Origin: Monoplex corrugatus
Taxonomy: Eukaryota; Mollusca; Gastropoda; Littorinimorpha; Ranellidae
NCBI GenBank assembly: GCA_030674185.1
Contig: JAPXFY010000015.1
Span: 24,470,505-24,534,504, forward strand
Direction: 5' to 3'
DNA: 64,000 nucleotides
The position numbers and the translations under genes were made by a program. The notes under the pieces are model-generated. The model made no database searches. It was not told the origin of the DNA and saw only the letters and a list, made by a program, of their open reading frames with translations. Below, in pieces: positions 22,371 through 33,501 of this stretch. Each line of letters starts with the position of its first letter. Positions within the stretch are counted from its first letter, which is position 1.

Positions 22371-23057
22371 TCATGATGCCATGAGAGTCCGTTTTTGTGT
22401 CATAAGCTGCTGAAATTTCATTTGAAGTCCTTGCAGTTTGTTTTTAAGGTTGGCTACCTCTACAGCAAACACAACTGCTTGTTTAAAGGAACCCTGGCAC
22501 TGTCGTAAATGGGGGGACACCAACACACCAAACAGAGTTAAAGGATCTTGAAAGTGGCGTGGTTCTTCTGAGTTCTGTTTCTCCTTGATGTACTCATCTG
22601 TCACCTTCTGCATACCGACCGTCTCCACTTTGTCACTGGGAGTCCCTTTCTGGTTTTTACGTTGACGGAGGTCATCTGAGTGCTTCGTTTTCTGTCTGTC
22701 CACATTTTTTGTTATACCTGCTTGTTTCTCCACAAGACTCATATCTAATCTGGTCCAGGAATGTCCATCACCTTCACCCTCAATTTCTCTGCCCTCATCA
22801 GCACCAGATACGTCAACAACTGAAACCGCTTCCATCTCCATTTCATTTTTGGCAAACTGCAAAGCCCCAACATTACGAGTTCCACCCATGGAGTAACGAG
22901 CTCGTGACATGCTGAGAAAACCATTGCGCATAACTGCTTCTAATCTTGCTTGACTCTGGTACAGTGATTCAAGTGTATCAAAGAATTCCACAGTCACTTG
23001 GTCTAAAGACTCGCAAACACCTGTCAAGTCCAAGTGAGTTTCCATGACTGCTAGCAT
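22371..23057 (-). CDS. CCDC115: CCDC115 homologue (V-ATPase assembly factor, Vma22-like)
   Basis: The coding region lies in one exon (acceptor TTTCAG at 23066-23061, stop at 22373-22371); from the first ATG it is 228 residues, somewhat longer than the vertebrate protein as I recall it. The N-terminal helix (FFDTLESLYQSQARLEAVM) leads into the family signature SMSRARYSMGG...VGALQFA at about residues 49-69. A charged, low-complexity linker follows, then the second conserved block DPLTLFGVLVSPHLRQ and a C-terminal coiled coil (VANLKNKLQGLQMKFQQL). The known family role, with TMEM199, is assembly of the V-ATPase Vo sector at the ER/Golgi. A good donor (CAG/GTAAGC, exon end 22354) lies 17 bases after the stop, suggesting a 3' UTR intron. 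The codon before ATG is open (Gly), so an upstream coding exon is not excluded; a candidate non-coding first exon ends at 29635. Confidence 0.85.
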   Translation of the reverse strand: MLAVMETHLDLTGVCESLDQVTVEFFDTLESLYQSQARLEAVMRNGFLSMSRARYSMGGTRNVGALQFAKNEMEMEAVSVVDVSGADEGREIEGEGDGHSWTRLDMSLVEKQAGITKNVDRQKTKHSDDLRQRKNQKGTPSDKVETVGMQKVTDEYIKEKQNSEEPRHFQDPLTLFGVLVSPHLRQCQGSFKQAVVFAVEVANLKNKLQGLQMKFQQLMTQKRTLMAS

Positions 23058-23111
23058 ACCCTGAAACATAATGAACAAAACAAAAAAGTTACAAAATTGT
23101 ACATGTTTGTG

Positions 23112-23137
23112 TGTGTGAGAGAGAGAGAGAGAGAGAG

Positions 23138-23184
<47 letters not shown>

Positions 23185-23220
23185 TGAGTGTGTGTGTGTG
23201 TGTGTGTGTATGAGTGTAAG
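23112..23220 (+). repeat. (GA)n and (TG)n microsatellite
   Basis: A GA run at 23117-23137 followed by a long TG tract, on the intron side of the CCDC115 acceptor. Confidence 0.92.
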
Positions 23221-23302
23221 TGCACGTGTACATGTAACTTGTAAGTGTGCATTTGTGTGTCATCTGTGTTTGTGTCTGAAAATTCCTGTTCACAATTTTT
23301 CA

Positions 23303-23325
23303 GGGGGGGGGGGGGGGGGGGGGGG
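23303..23325 (+). repeat. Poly-G run, 23 bases
   Basis: Uninterrupted G run in the CCDC115 5' intron. Confidence 0.95.
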
Positions 23326-23499
23326 AACACGATTCAGAATCAGTGGCATGGTTGTTCTTTTCTACATCACCATACATGTATCTAATGTGTGTGTATGTGC
23401 GTATGTGTGTGTGTTAGAAAGATTGCCTTCTTTCATTTTCTGTCTCATTTTCTATACCACTTTAATGGCCACACAAGCTGATACAGGTTTTACAATGTG

Positions 23500-23825
23500 A
23501 TGATGATGATGACAATGATGATAATCTTGATGCTAGTTCCATCTAGAATCGAGACTGCATGACAGAGCTGGAACAATATATTCTGGCATTTAAAGTTGGC
23601 TGGACAGATACAGTGTTGGTTACAAAATTTAGCAACACTCTCAATGAAGCATCCTTGAAGTGGATGAAACTTGACTGCGTGGTCCCAGCCTATCAAATGA
23701 GCCCATAGCATGCCCGTTGAAGCTGAAAAATCTCAACAATCATTTTTTAACAGACTGATGGGGATCTGAACCCACAACTTTCCAGCTGACAGTCCATTGC
23801 ACTGACCACTACACCACGGCGACTG
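23500..23825 (-). mobile_element. tRNA-derived SINE
   Basis: On the minus strand the head (about 23825-23750) shows RNA polymerase III promoter boxes with tRNA spacing: A-box-like TGGTGTAGTGGTCAGTG and B-box-like GGTTCAGATCC. The putative anticodon region reads CTGTCAG. The acceptor ends do not pair, so it is not a functional tRNA. A body of about 250 bases follows, ending in a CAT/ATC trinucleotide run (23502-23530 on the plus strand reads GAT repeats). Confidence 0.72.
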
Positions 23826-25881
23826 GTACAGATATTAATTCAAATGCTTTTTTCAGTACGTTCACCAATTTGTTCACTGCTCATTCATTTCGTAAAATAT
23901 CTTTTCAGTTTTTGGCTCATTTTTTTCCACATACCCTTGGCTATGGTTTGATGCCATAGTTATTTGATTTGGTTGAAAAATAATATGATTAGAGCTGATA
24001 TAAAAAAACAAAAATAATGCTTTCGCAACAAACATACATGTACACACTCAGTAGCACAGAAAACCACACAAAAAAAAATGAAATTTGGTTTTTGTATAAT
24101 AAACATAAAGTGAAAAAGTTTTCTTATATGTGAAAGTTTTTCTATGCAACAGTGTAGCACAGTGGAGGAAGAGACAGAATAGGCTGTTGTTCCGCCATCT
24201 TGAATCGCATTATCGGGTTCGTTATTTTTCAATACTGATTAGACTTATACTCAATTCTCTGAACGAAGGGAAAAAACTGCACTTTGACATCTCCATAAGA
24301 GGTTGGCCAAGTTTCTAGTGTTATCTCCCATTTTCCCCCCCTGAAATTTCAATGATGAAAATCCACCGTGGCAGACACGCTTATGGGCTTAAAGACATAT
24401 ATATCAAAACGGCCCCATGGTAAACAGCGTAAGCAGGGAAGAGGTTAAAGCTGGGCCAATTTTTCAGAGATTCTCATGACACTTTTTGCCTTTTGTGAAA
24501 ATGTCAGTCTACTAGGCCTATAGCAGAAGATGCTCTTAGTTTTGTGTTACTGTCAAAAAAAAAAAATTCTGTTTATCATAAAAAAAAGGTTCAAAGGAAA
24601 ATAAAAAAGAAAATTAGCAACATCCCTGTAACTGATATGCATGTATACAACACGAGAACTGTTCACCAATTTGACTGAATGAAATGGCACTGCTAATTAT
24701 ATAGGCCTATTACCATTCATGAAACTATATTGATCAACAAAACCAACCTGAAAATTACTGTTGAAAACTTCAGCAAAAAGATCAGCATCACAAAAACCAA
24801 TATGATGGAAGTTGGCAGAACACCTGGCAACCTCAGCATCAACATCAATGGTACTAAAACAAGTAAGTGACTTCAAAGGCTTCAGCAGCATTTCCACAGA
24901 ATACGAAATATTCAAAAGAGAGAACAAAACTAGTGTCAATAACCTGTTTCCTGACAGGAAAAACTAGTGTCAATAACCTGTTTCTGACAGGACAAACAGT
25001 TGAAGTGTTACATCACTCAAGCAGGTGTGATCAAGGAGAATAATTACACACTAATTGTCCAATAAGAGAATAGACAGTATGCAAAGTGTATGCGTTGGTT
25101 TAAAAAAAAGCCATGCAAGTTTTGTTACACGATGGTGACACTCTTTCTTCCAAAAAGTGGCGAATGCCACTACATTTAGTAAAAAAGATAATATGATAAT
25201 GTGGATAGACAGACAAAATAACTTGATCATTCAGTCCCAACAACTTGAACAACACAACAATACACATGCATTACTAAAATAAAGATTTCCAACATCTATT
25301 CCTTCACTCATGCCAAAATATTCAGTAATTAATTATTAAGTAAACATGCTCTTTAACTAGTAGTGTATTTAATTACTGGGGTACTTAACACGTGGTGTCG
25401 TCGGGTACACCAAAAAGCTAACTAAACTAAAACAAGTAGGCCTATAACGTTTTTTTCCCCCCCTATAATGTACAACAAGAAATATTTTTCAACTATTCCA
25501 TTTGAGGTCCATGGTATCAAACTTCCATCATCCACGGACCAACGAAACAGGCATATGTGTCAGGTAGCGGGTAGTAGATGGTGAGTGTCTTGATCTCCAA
25601 GCCCTAGCCCAGTAAGTGCACACTATCTTGTCTGATGTCTTTGGTCAGCCCAGCAATCCTACCACTTCAAATCAAATACATTTGCACATCAGTGCATTAA
25701 AGTCTGGTTTTAATTATTCAATCTCGCATGCCCATGAAAAATTGTCTGTGGGGCACACACATTTAACCTTCATAGTGTCGGTATGCAGCAGGCGACAATC
25801 CACAACCCCCTTGGTGTCAAAGTAACAAAATGAACAGTCCAACTCAGAAAAAAATTTGGTCCGTCTGCCACAATATCAGAT

Positions 25882-25885
<4 letters not shown>
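23826..25885. other. Intronic/intergenic sequence with one short tandem duplication
   Basis: No gene recognised. At 24927-24992 a unit of about 33 bases (AACTAGTGTCAATAACCTG then CTGACAGGA) is duplicated with a one-base difference. TTAA at 24445-24448, preceded by GCAGGGAAGAGG, resembles a solo piggyBac-type end. Confidence 0.5.
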
Positions 25886-25886
<1 letters not shown>

Positions 25887-25936
<50 letters not shown>

Positions 25937-25970
25937 CACACACACACACACATACACACACACACACAAC
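25887..25970 (+). repeat. (CA)n microsatellite
   Basis: Long CA run with TA and CG interruptions. Confidence 0.97.
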
Positions 25971-27270
25971 AGCAGAGCAATGTCTCCTTTTTCAGAAACT
26001 ACACAAAACACTTTCACTTTGGCCTGTGTAGCACTTTTCATATGACACTTTCAATCTCAGCAATGGACGTGTCCAACTACACAGAAGCAGCAATAGACAA
26101 TGGAGACATGATGAAGGGTTCTTTTCACAATGACAATGACTACAGCAGCAACACAGAAGCACAGATGAATCTTATCTTGCTTTCTCCCCACACACTGGTT
26201 GGATCAGCATTACACATCAGCTCCAGATTGCAAAACCGATGCCAGAGCAAACTACATATATCTTAGATACATAATACAACAGTATTCTTAACTGGATGAG
26301 GAAACTGTTCCTAATCCAATCAGTATCTTTACTTATCAGCAGCAGAAGCCTTTCAAATCTCAAGCAGACTAATTTTACTGGGCTGGTTTCCCACTGGTGA
26401 ATTCTGATGCCACCAAAATTAGAAGTGATACCAAAAGTAGCGCAATGATCCTACTTTCATTTATTTGCCGGGCTTACTAATTTTTTTAGGCCTACAGTTT
26501 CATGCCAATAATGAACTAAGTTTCTGAACTTTAATTTCTATTCAAAACCATGGCTGAGAATACTATTTCATATGACAAATTATTACCTAACTATATTCAG
26601 CTGCATTTGGCCAGAATTCCAAACTGAACAGCAACAAGGGTAGACAATTTAATAACTGCTTCTCAAACTGAAACTAGGTGAATACGACAATCAGAAAGCA
26701 GAATTTAATAACATCAGCTATCAATTTGCCCTACTCCTGAGTCACCCTCACCATCCTTACTGAAACATAAGCCAAGCTTGTCAGTTCCTTTTTGAAGTTT
26801 TTCATACTCACCCTAACATACCAGTTCCTGACCAGGAACTTGACCAAGCCCCAAGAACATAAAATTACCACATGTGAGATGCAGTGTCCAAGAAGAACTG
26901 TCAGCTAGACTAGACGTGACATGATCAGAAACACCAAGATAATAGAAATGGCAGGAACAGTCCACCACCATATTCATCAACAAAGTTTTTAAGCGATCAT
27001 TTGACCACAATGCAACCCAAACAGCTGGCTTAACAACAATATACTGACCTATGACTAAAAAAAAAAATGGTTTTAAAGCAAGAGAGGAGATCATGGAAAA
27101 CCTGGAACCATTCCAGGCTTGATTGATACCTACACATATCAATAACAACTTTAGGCACATCCTAGTAACTAACATACCTTCAGACCAAAATCCATAGTAA
27201 GGAGGAAAACACAAGTTTTTCTTTTTTGCATTTTTTTTAGAGTGAAACTTAGTTTACTGATGATGTTTAT
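25971..27270. other. Nothing recognised
   Basis: AT-rich sequence in the putative CCDC115 5' intron with no supported feature. Confidence 0.5.
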
Positions 27271-27274
27271 TTAG

Positions 27275-27970
27275 TACATTCATTAACCTTTACAATGCCA
27301 AGGACTAAATATGTCCGCATGTGTACCGCACACCACATCAGGAATTTTTCTAACTCCATTGTTAAGTTATTGGTGGATCCATGGATGGAAACAGCAGTTG
27401 ATGGAGAACCCCTCGAAGATGTACAACACTTCAAATACCTTGGGTCATACAAGTCAGCTGATGTCACATGTAGCAAAGACATCAAAGCAAGAACTGCCCA
27501 AGCCAAACAAAGAATGGTCCATCTAACATTTGGAAAGACATATTTAGGAAACTTAAAATATTGCTAACACTAATTTGGCCTGTCATGTTATACGGAAGTG
27601 AAGGATGGAGAATCAAAAGTGCTGAGATGTGGTTCTACAGAAGACTCCTAAGAATAAGCTGGACTGAAAGACAAACAAACCAAAGCACTATGGAAGAACT
27701 GAACAAACCACCTGAACTTTTAGGCCTGGTTAAGAAAATGAAAATGAAATACTTTGGACATGCTATATGAGACATCAGAGCTGCTATGTAATGAAGACTG
27801 TGACCCAGGGCAAAATGCAGGGCAAGAGACAACAAGGAAGACCATCGACTTCCTATGTACAGAACACAACCAAGTGGACGAAGTAACCTAAAGATGAAAT
27901 CTACATGACTGTAGACAGAAGGGGATGGAGAGCTGACGGGGCATGCATCAGCAGCTATCATCAAGAATGA
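27275..27970 (+). mobile_element. RTE-like retrotransposon remnant, C-terminal fragment
   Basis: Frame pieces read FKYLGSYKSADVTCSKDIKA (27430 onward), then after a frame break WPVMLYGSEGW, EMWFYRRLLRISWTERQTNQ and KMKYFGHAI. This matches, block for block, the C-terminus of the RTE-like element at 12088-15133 (CSKDIK; WPVMLYGCEAW; FYRRLLR.KWTDRR; LKYVGHAI). Several frameshifts and stops show an old, dead, 5'-truncated copy. Confidence 0.85.
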
Positions 27971-28576
27971 TATCACCAACAGGTTTATTGTTGGGCTGGG
28001 GAACCCCAATTCATACAAATCACAAAGCTTTGACCATCTACATGACTTATGGCAAGTCATGCATGAAGCCAGGAGTCAATCACACTTTCCAATGGTCACT
28101 GCACTACAATTTTTTGTGAGTTGACTCCTTCAGAAACTTTGACCTTGCTTTCCAAAATGGCTGATGATAAAGCTTGAACTGCGCCAAGTGCTGTAAGAAA
28201 GGCAGCGTGTTGCCACAGATTTTAGCTTTTTCATTACAGCAGAATGAGCAGATGTTGACCAAGCTTTACATAATCTGTGATTGACCCAGACTTCGAACTG
28301 GACAACTGCTAGTGTATGAGTCAGCCACTGAGGAGTACAGTTGTGAGGAGGGTGGAGCATTGTTTACGTCGGGCAGTAGTTTTTAGCAGTGAGCCAGCAC
28401 ATCTGCATGGCTCAGGTGGAATGGTGGAGTGCGTGGCTAGTACAAAGACAAAACTTCAGTGCAACAAGTGGGGATAAGCACTGTGTTGCTGTACAAAAGT
28501 ATGTTTGTCAAGGTTTCTGTCTGAATTTTTATGGAAATAAAAAGAAATGGGTTGGCGTGGCAGTGAGAGAGAGAGT

Positions 28577-28657
<81 letters not shown>

Positions 28658-28686
28658 TGCATCCATGCGTGTGTGTGTGTGTGTTC
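28577..28686 (+). repeat. (GT)n microsatellite
   Basis: Long GT run with a GCGCGTGCATCCATGC interruption near its end. Confidence 0.97.
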
Positions 28687-28959
28687 AGTTCTTTATAAAA
28701 AATATACACATAGGTGAAGAGATATAATAATATATTTCCGTTACTTTTATGTATTTTTAGGTGGACGTTTTGGTTTCTTATACAAGTTATAGGCCTACGA
28801 CTAATCCAGAATGTTTTTGGTTTTTTTAACAAGAAATTGTGCAAAATTTACATCAATTTTATGGACCATTCTTCACAAACCAAATTGTCAAATACACTTT
28901 ACACTATCATGAATGGATAATCTGTTCAATTTTTTATGATTACCTTACTCACGCTTACT

Positions 28960-29020
28960 GAGACAGAGATCGCTTGGCATGAGGCATACGCAAGGGGAAA
29001 AAAGCTTGGCTCCGAAGGGG
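28960..29020 (+). repeat. Possible solo piggyBac-type element end
   Basis: ACGCAAGGGGAAAAA here is shared with the right end of the TTAA-flanked element at 50107-50121, and the sequence ends at a TTAA (29021-29024). No matching left end was found, so this is tentative. Confidence 0.35.
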
Positions 29021-29073
29021 TTAAGGATTAACGATCTGTTCTTTTGTTTTGGGCTTGAGTCTGAGAGTGGGAA

Positions 29074-29245
29074 GTTTCAGTTTCAGTTTATCAAGATGAC
29101 GTCTCCGCGCTCGGAATGGATTCCATATGCACTAACGTCGCAGGTGCCATTTGTATGGTGATCATGGCACAAGCCTTCAGCCTACACATAAACCCATGAG
29201 CTGCCCAGGTGCTAAGGCCCTACCTAGACTAGAGTATATGTCTAG
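29074..29245 (+). repeat. SINE-like dispersed repeat, copy 1
   Basis: Aligns along its length with 53350-53512: GTTTCAGTTTCAGTTT, TCAAGA, CGGAATG.ATTCCATATGC, ACTA, GATCA.GGCACAAGCCTT, GCCT.CACA.AAACC.ATGAGCT and CCTACCTAGAC. It looks like a short non-autonomous retroelement common in gastropod genomes as I recall, but not verified. Confidence 0.7.
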
Positions 29246-29635
29246 TGATGGGAATCGAATGTGTTCAATAAATAATATTTAATATTATATTAAATTTGAC
29301 AAAACGGCGTGAAAGGCACCTTGACGTTACAAGGAATTGCTCCATTTCACACCTTTCAGCTCGCTGCTGACCGTCAACTCTCTCCCCGCGACACTCATGA
29401 TGGTATAGGAACTGAGAAAGGTCTATGTATCAGCACAAGTGACGAAACAAAAACTAAAAGGTCACGAAGTGGCAGCGGGAATCATGACACATCGAGGATG
29501 TCAGTCCGATCAAGAATTTGATCATTTAAAACAAGAATTTCGCTAGCAATGCTGCCAGATTCTGATCATGAACTATCATTCCTAATAGCGCATACTTCAT
29601 CTGCATTAATCACAAAATGCGCAAGCACACTCACC

Positions 29636-29974
29636 TATCCACGTGGTTGTGGTTGTTGTAGGATAGAATCGTCCCAATCACAATGCAGCCTCCTTTCGCT
29701 GAGAAAATAGTTATTATAAAAGAACAAACTGAAACCACTTGCAACGATCTTTTAGTTAAATTTTGTCATCTGAAACAAATTTTAAATAAATTGCAGAAAA
29801 AAGGAAAGAAATGTCTTTCATAAAATGTGATTAAGTTTGCGGTTTTGTCTAAGGTTCGCGCATTTTCGTTTTGTTTTTGTCCTTTTTCAGGGGCTATTTT
29901 CGATTCCTCTTTTGGGTATACAAATCAAGGACAGTCACTCTCAACGTACATCTTTTTGCAGGCAAGTTGTTAGG
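29636..29974. promoter_or_regulatory. Candidate divergent promoter of CCDC115 and C8orf33 homologues
   Basis: A minus-strand donor (GATAG/GTGAGT, exon end 29635) and a plus-strand donor (TTAGG/GTAAGC, exon end 29974) face away from each other about 340 bases apart. The next clear downstream acceptors on each strand are those of CCDC115 (23061) and C8orf33 (39074), both immediately before the coding starts, as expected for non-coding first exons. CpG dinucleotides are more frequent here and toward 30170 than in most of the window. This is inference from splice motifs; no transcript evidence is available. Confidence 0.35.
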
Positions 29975-29979
29975 GTAAG

Positions 29980-31570
29980 CAAGTAATGTGTTATTTTTTG
30001 ATTACTACGAGTCAAACGTAGCTCTTGTATATAATATCTGACAAAAGGTTAGTGGACGGGCCACTGTCTGGAACTACAGTACCGTACAAATGAACAGCAT
30101 CTACACACATTACTTGTGATTTTGCCATCTGTCGATCTGTGTTGAAATCGCGCGCGAAGTTTATTTCATCAAATGATCTACATCATCCATGATCATGTAC
30201 TCATTCTAGCGAATCGGTAATCCGTACACACACTGTAGGACCTAACTCAAAGAGTGTGACTTAGCTGATGACAAACCTCTGATTACCAGTGTGATAAAAA
30301 CAAAAAAACTAGACTGATGACACTACTGTCAGCCACAACATACCTGATACTAGTGATAGTGATAGGTAGATCTAGGCCCTATGTTACAAAAAATTTCAAA
30401 TATTTTTTATTAAATATGCAATTACCATCATTGAAAAGAGCAAAAAAAAGAACTTTAAAATGGTATTAAAAGTTCTTCGGTTGATTGTCTGTGACGAAAG
30501 TTACGATTTTTTTAATAATTAAATTTTCGACGTTTTCCATCATTGGATTACATAGCAAAAACTGTGACCGCGTGTGTGCCGTTTCATCACAAAAAGCACC
30601 ATAACTTTGGAACGACTGAACCGATTGAAAAAAATCAAATATCAGTAGAAAGGTCTTTGTTTAGCCAAGATGATTAAGACCTTCATGAATCTCTGAGTCC
30701 ATGCATTATTTAACAATTAATTCATTAATTGCCTTAACTGGCTGAAGCGAAGATCAACTGAGATTCCTAAAATCTTTACAGTTTCCAAAATCATCAAATT
30801 TCTGACTTGAAAATTGTTGAGTAAAGCCTCAAGATAATTATCATGATAAATTACAACAGTTATTCAATACCATTAGGCTCAATCTCTATGTAATAATCAA
30901 TTAATTACAGTTTTTCATGAAAAACCGCCTTTAAACAAGAAGTTGTCAACCTGTGCATTTTTATTTTTTATTATGTATTTACTCATGGTTTATATATATG
31001 TTTTTAATTATAAATAATATGTGTGTGTATTATTATATATCATATATATGTGTGTATAGATGTATGTAAGTATATTCATATTGATTAACTCAAATAAAAA
31101 AAAAATTGTGAGCCTGTGATGGTAGTATAAATACCCTTAAAAAAGAAATGAAAATTGAATATTTCACTGAAAAGACGTCTCAAGTTTCCTGGTAACTTAG
31201 AAATTGAGTCTTTATCAAGACTAAGAGATTACAGATTAATTACTAATTAAGCTGTTCTGAGGGGTAGAACAGATTCACAGACTGAATTGGTTTATAACTT
31301 GCTGTTCTGGAAATTTCATCTTGCAATTTTGATTTAAAAATTCTGCTGGTAGTAAGGACAGTGTTTCTTTTCAATTATTTACCCTAACAAGCAAACTTTT
31401 TTGAAAAAGTTGTAATTTTTTTCCTTGCATAAACACACACTTTCTCATAAGCTGTCATACAACATGAAAGATAATGTGTTATGTATGTAAATATCTGTGT
31501 GGGTGTATGTGTTATAAGTGTACATATGCATATATGTATGTATGTGTATACTTGTATATATTATATATAT
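29980..31570. other. Intron or spacer, nothing recognised
   Basis: AT-rich; would be the first intron of the C8orf33 homologue if the donor at 29975 is real. Confidence 0.45.
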
Positions 31571-31571
31571 A

Positions 31572-31576
<5 letters not shown>

Positions 31577-31641
<65 letters not shown>

Positions 31642-31716
31642 CATATATATATATACATACATATATATATATACATATAAGTATCAGTATGTGTAAACAC
31701 ACACACACACACACAC

Positions 31717-31755
<39 letters not shown>
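31577..31755 (+). repeat. (TA)n then (CA)n compound microsatellite
   Basis: TA run at about 31580-31670 with CATA interruptions, followed by CA runs at 31700-31752 with one missing base. Open frames here (Tyr-Ile and His-Thr repeats) are artefacts. Confidence 0.96.
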
Positions 31756-31757
<2 letters not shown>

Positions 31758-32429
31758 TTATGTAAATATCTATATGTATATCACTCAAAAAACAAAATTA
31801 AATGCAAACAAAAAACACAAAGACTGACCCATAATGCTACATCAAAATAAATCCACAGAACAGGTAACAAGATGAAAAGGGCATTAGCAGAAATATATCA
31901 TAACATACATGCACAAACACCAGGTATAAGAATAAGCTGTACTGCAAAAACAAAAAACTTCTGAAACACATTTACTTGAGTTACAACTTACATACAAATA
32001 GTCCACACATACCAAAAACAAAAAACAAAACAAAAAAGCACGGAATCCGTAGTCACATTTGATTTACAGCTTGCCAAATGAAGAAATCACAAAAATGTGC
32101 AGACATTCTAAGAATGGAATCATGAAAGTCATCTGTGTAAAAACCAAATATGTCAAATGCAAATCTAAACTGTAACAAAAATGGAAAAAACAAAAGATTA
32201 TACATGAAGGGTATCCAATTCCAAGTGTTACTACCTAGATGCACCCCAGTCCCCTTAAACTAGTTAAAGTGTACACACTTGACAGGAAGGCTTCTCTTGA
32301 CATCATTTTGCTGTCCATCACTCCCAATAATTTTTTGCTAAATACATGCAGCATACAAATTACAAGTCACTGTTCTTCTCAGTACAACCATGCCATTTCC
32401 TTCTCTCCATCCGATACAGTGATGAAAAC

Positions 32430-32537
32430 GACTGCTCCACATCATTTAGTTCATATGAAAGGCTACTAATACTATGTATCCCAGACTGCTCCACATCATT
32501 TAGTTCATATGAAAGGCTACTAATACTATGTATCCCT
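32430..32537 (+). repeat. 54 bp perfect tandem duplication
   Basis: The unit beginning GACTGCTCCACATCATTTAG at 32430 is repeated from 32484 without visible change apart from the junction. Confidence 0.95.
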
Positions 32538-32544
32538 GATGATT

Positions 32545-32830
32545 ATTATTGGCATTATCATTATTAGTGTTTAAAGCCCAACCCACTACTCAGAGCTATG
32601 TCGAGGGTACAACCATCTCAAGTGAAACACACGTGTAAACATGTAAAGGACCATGCAAAAAACAAACACGGAAAAGAAAATTAAGTAGTAAGTACACATA
32701 TCAGGGCATTCACACAAATAATCAAATAATATACCCTTGGCATTGGCAACCCCACCCAGATCATCACCAGAACGATTGGGGGGGGGGGGGGGGGGCATTA
32801 GCACATAAATACACAAAAGCATTCATGTGT
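32545..32830 (-). repeat. Unclassified dispersed repeat, copy C (inverted)
   Basis: The reverse complement carries the tail of the family at 8190-8745 and 52575-52910: GCCAATGCCAAGGG, TGTGTGAATGCCCTGATATG, GTACTTA..TTAATTTT and GTTGGGCTTTAAACA followed by an AATAATGATAATG tail. It includes an 18-base G run near 32779. Confidence 0.65.
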
Positions 32831-33272
32831 GTAAAAACTGGCAAATATCTGATATTGCCAATGCCATTAAGCAGTTCACATTTACTTACAGCTAAAAAAT
32901 ACAATTCATTAATTATGTATCCTATTATCAATTCAAAGAGGCTTTATGGAAAATTTACCAGAGGTGAATGGATCAGCAAGACAGAAAATGAAAAAGGAAG
33001 ATATGACAAAGGACAAAATCAAGGCAAAGAAAAAGAGAATGACAGGAAAGGAAATTTCTACCACAGATTTTCCAGAAGAAGGAGATATACTGAAACAGCC
33101 CTTGACAGTAACACCAACATAATACTACATACCTGTCATTTGTTCACTTGTTATCCTATGAAGCAAAATACAACACCAAGATGGCAAATAGGACCCCTAT
33201 ATATTCTTCTCAACTTTACTTTTTCAGCATTATGATTCACGTTAAATAATGTACATGAAAGTATGCATTGTC

Positions 33273-33378
<106 letters not shown>

Positions 33379-33501
33379 AGGTAACAAAATCTCTTGGTAT
33401 TTCTTTACAAAACAAAAACACTAATTGAGTAATTCAGAAAAAAATCTGCCATGGAATGTATGGTTTATGAACTAAACCATGTAAAATGCTGTGGTGTGCA
33501 T

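Noticed and set aside
23750..23825. Possible tRNA gene on the minus strand
   Set aside because: A and B boxes are present but acceptor and anticodon stems do not pair and a SINE body follows; annotated as a SINE.
29309..29521. 70-codon open frame with plausible composition
   Set aside because: Attractive because of higher GC, but there is no domain, no splice context and no recognised homologue.
31445..31850. Several overlapping open frames of 70-110 codons on both strands
   Set aside because: They are translations of TA, CA and CATA microsatellites (Tyr-Ile, His-Thr, Val-Cys repeats); the same applies to frames over the repeats at 23051-23330, 25830-26266, 28389-28844, 45549-45885, 52268-52695, 60171-60868, 61632-61853 and 62728-63079.
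32825..33235. 136-codon open frame
   Set aside because: Lys/Asn-rich translation of AT-rich DNA without domain or splice context.
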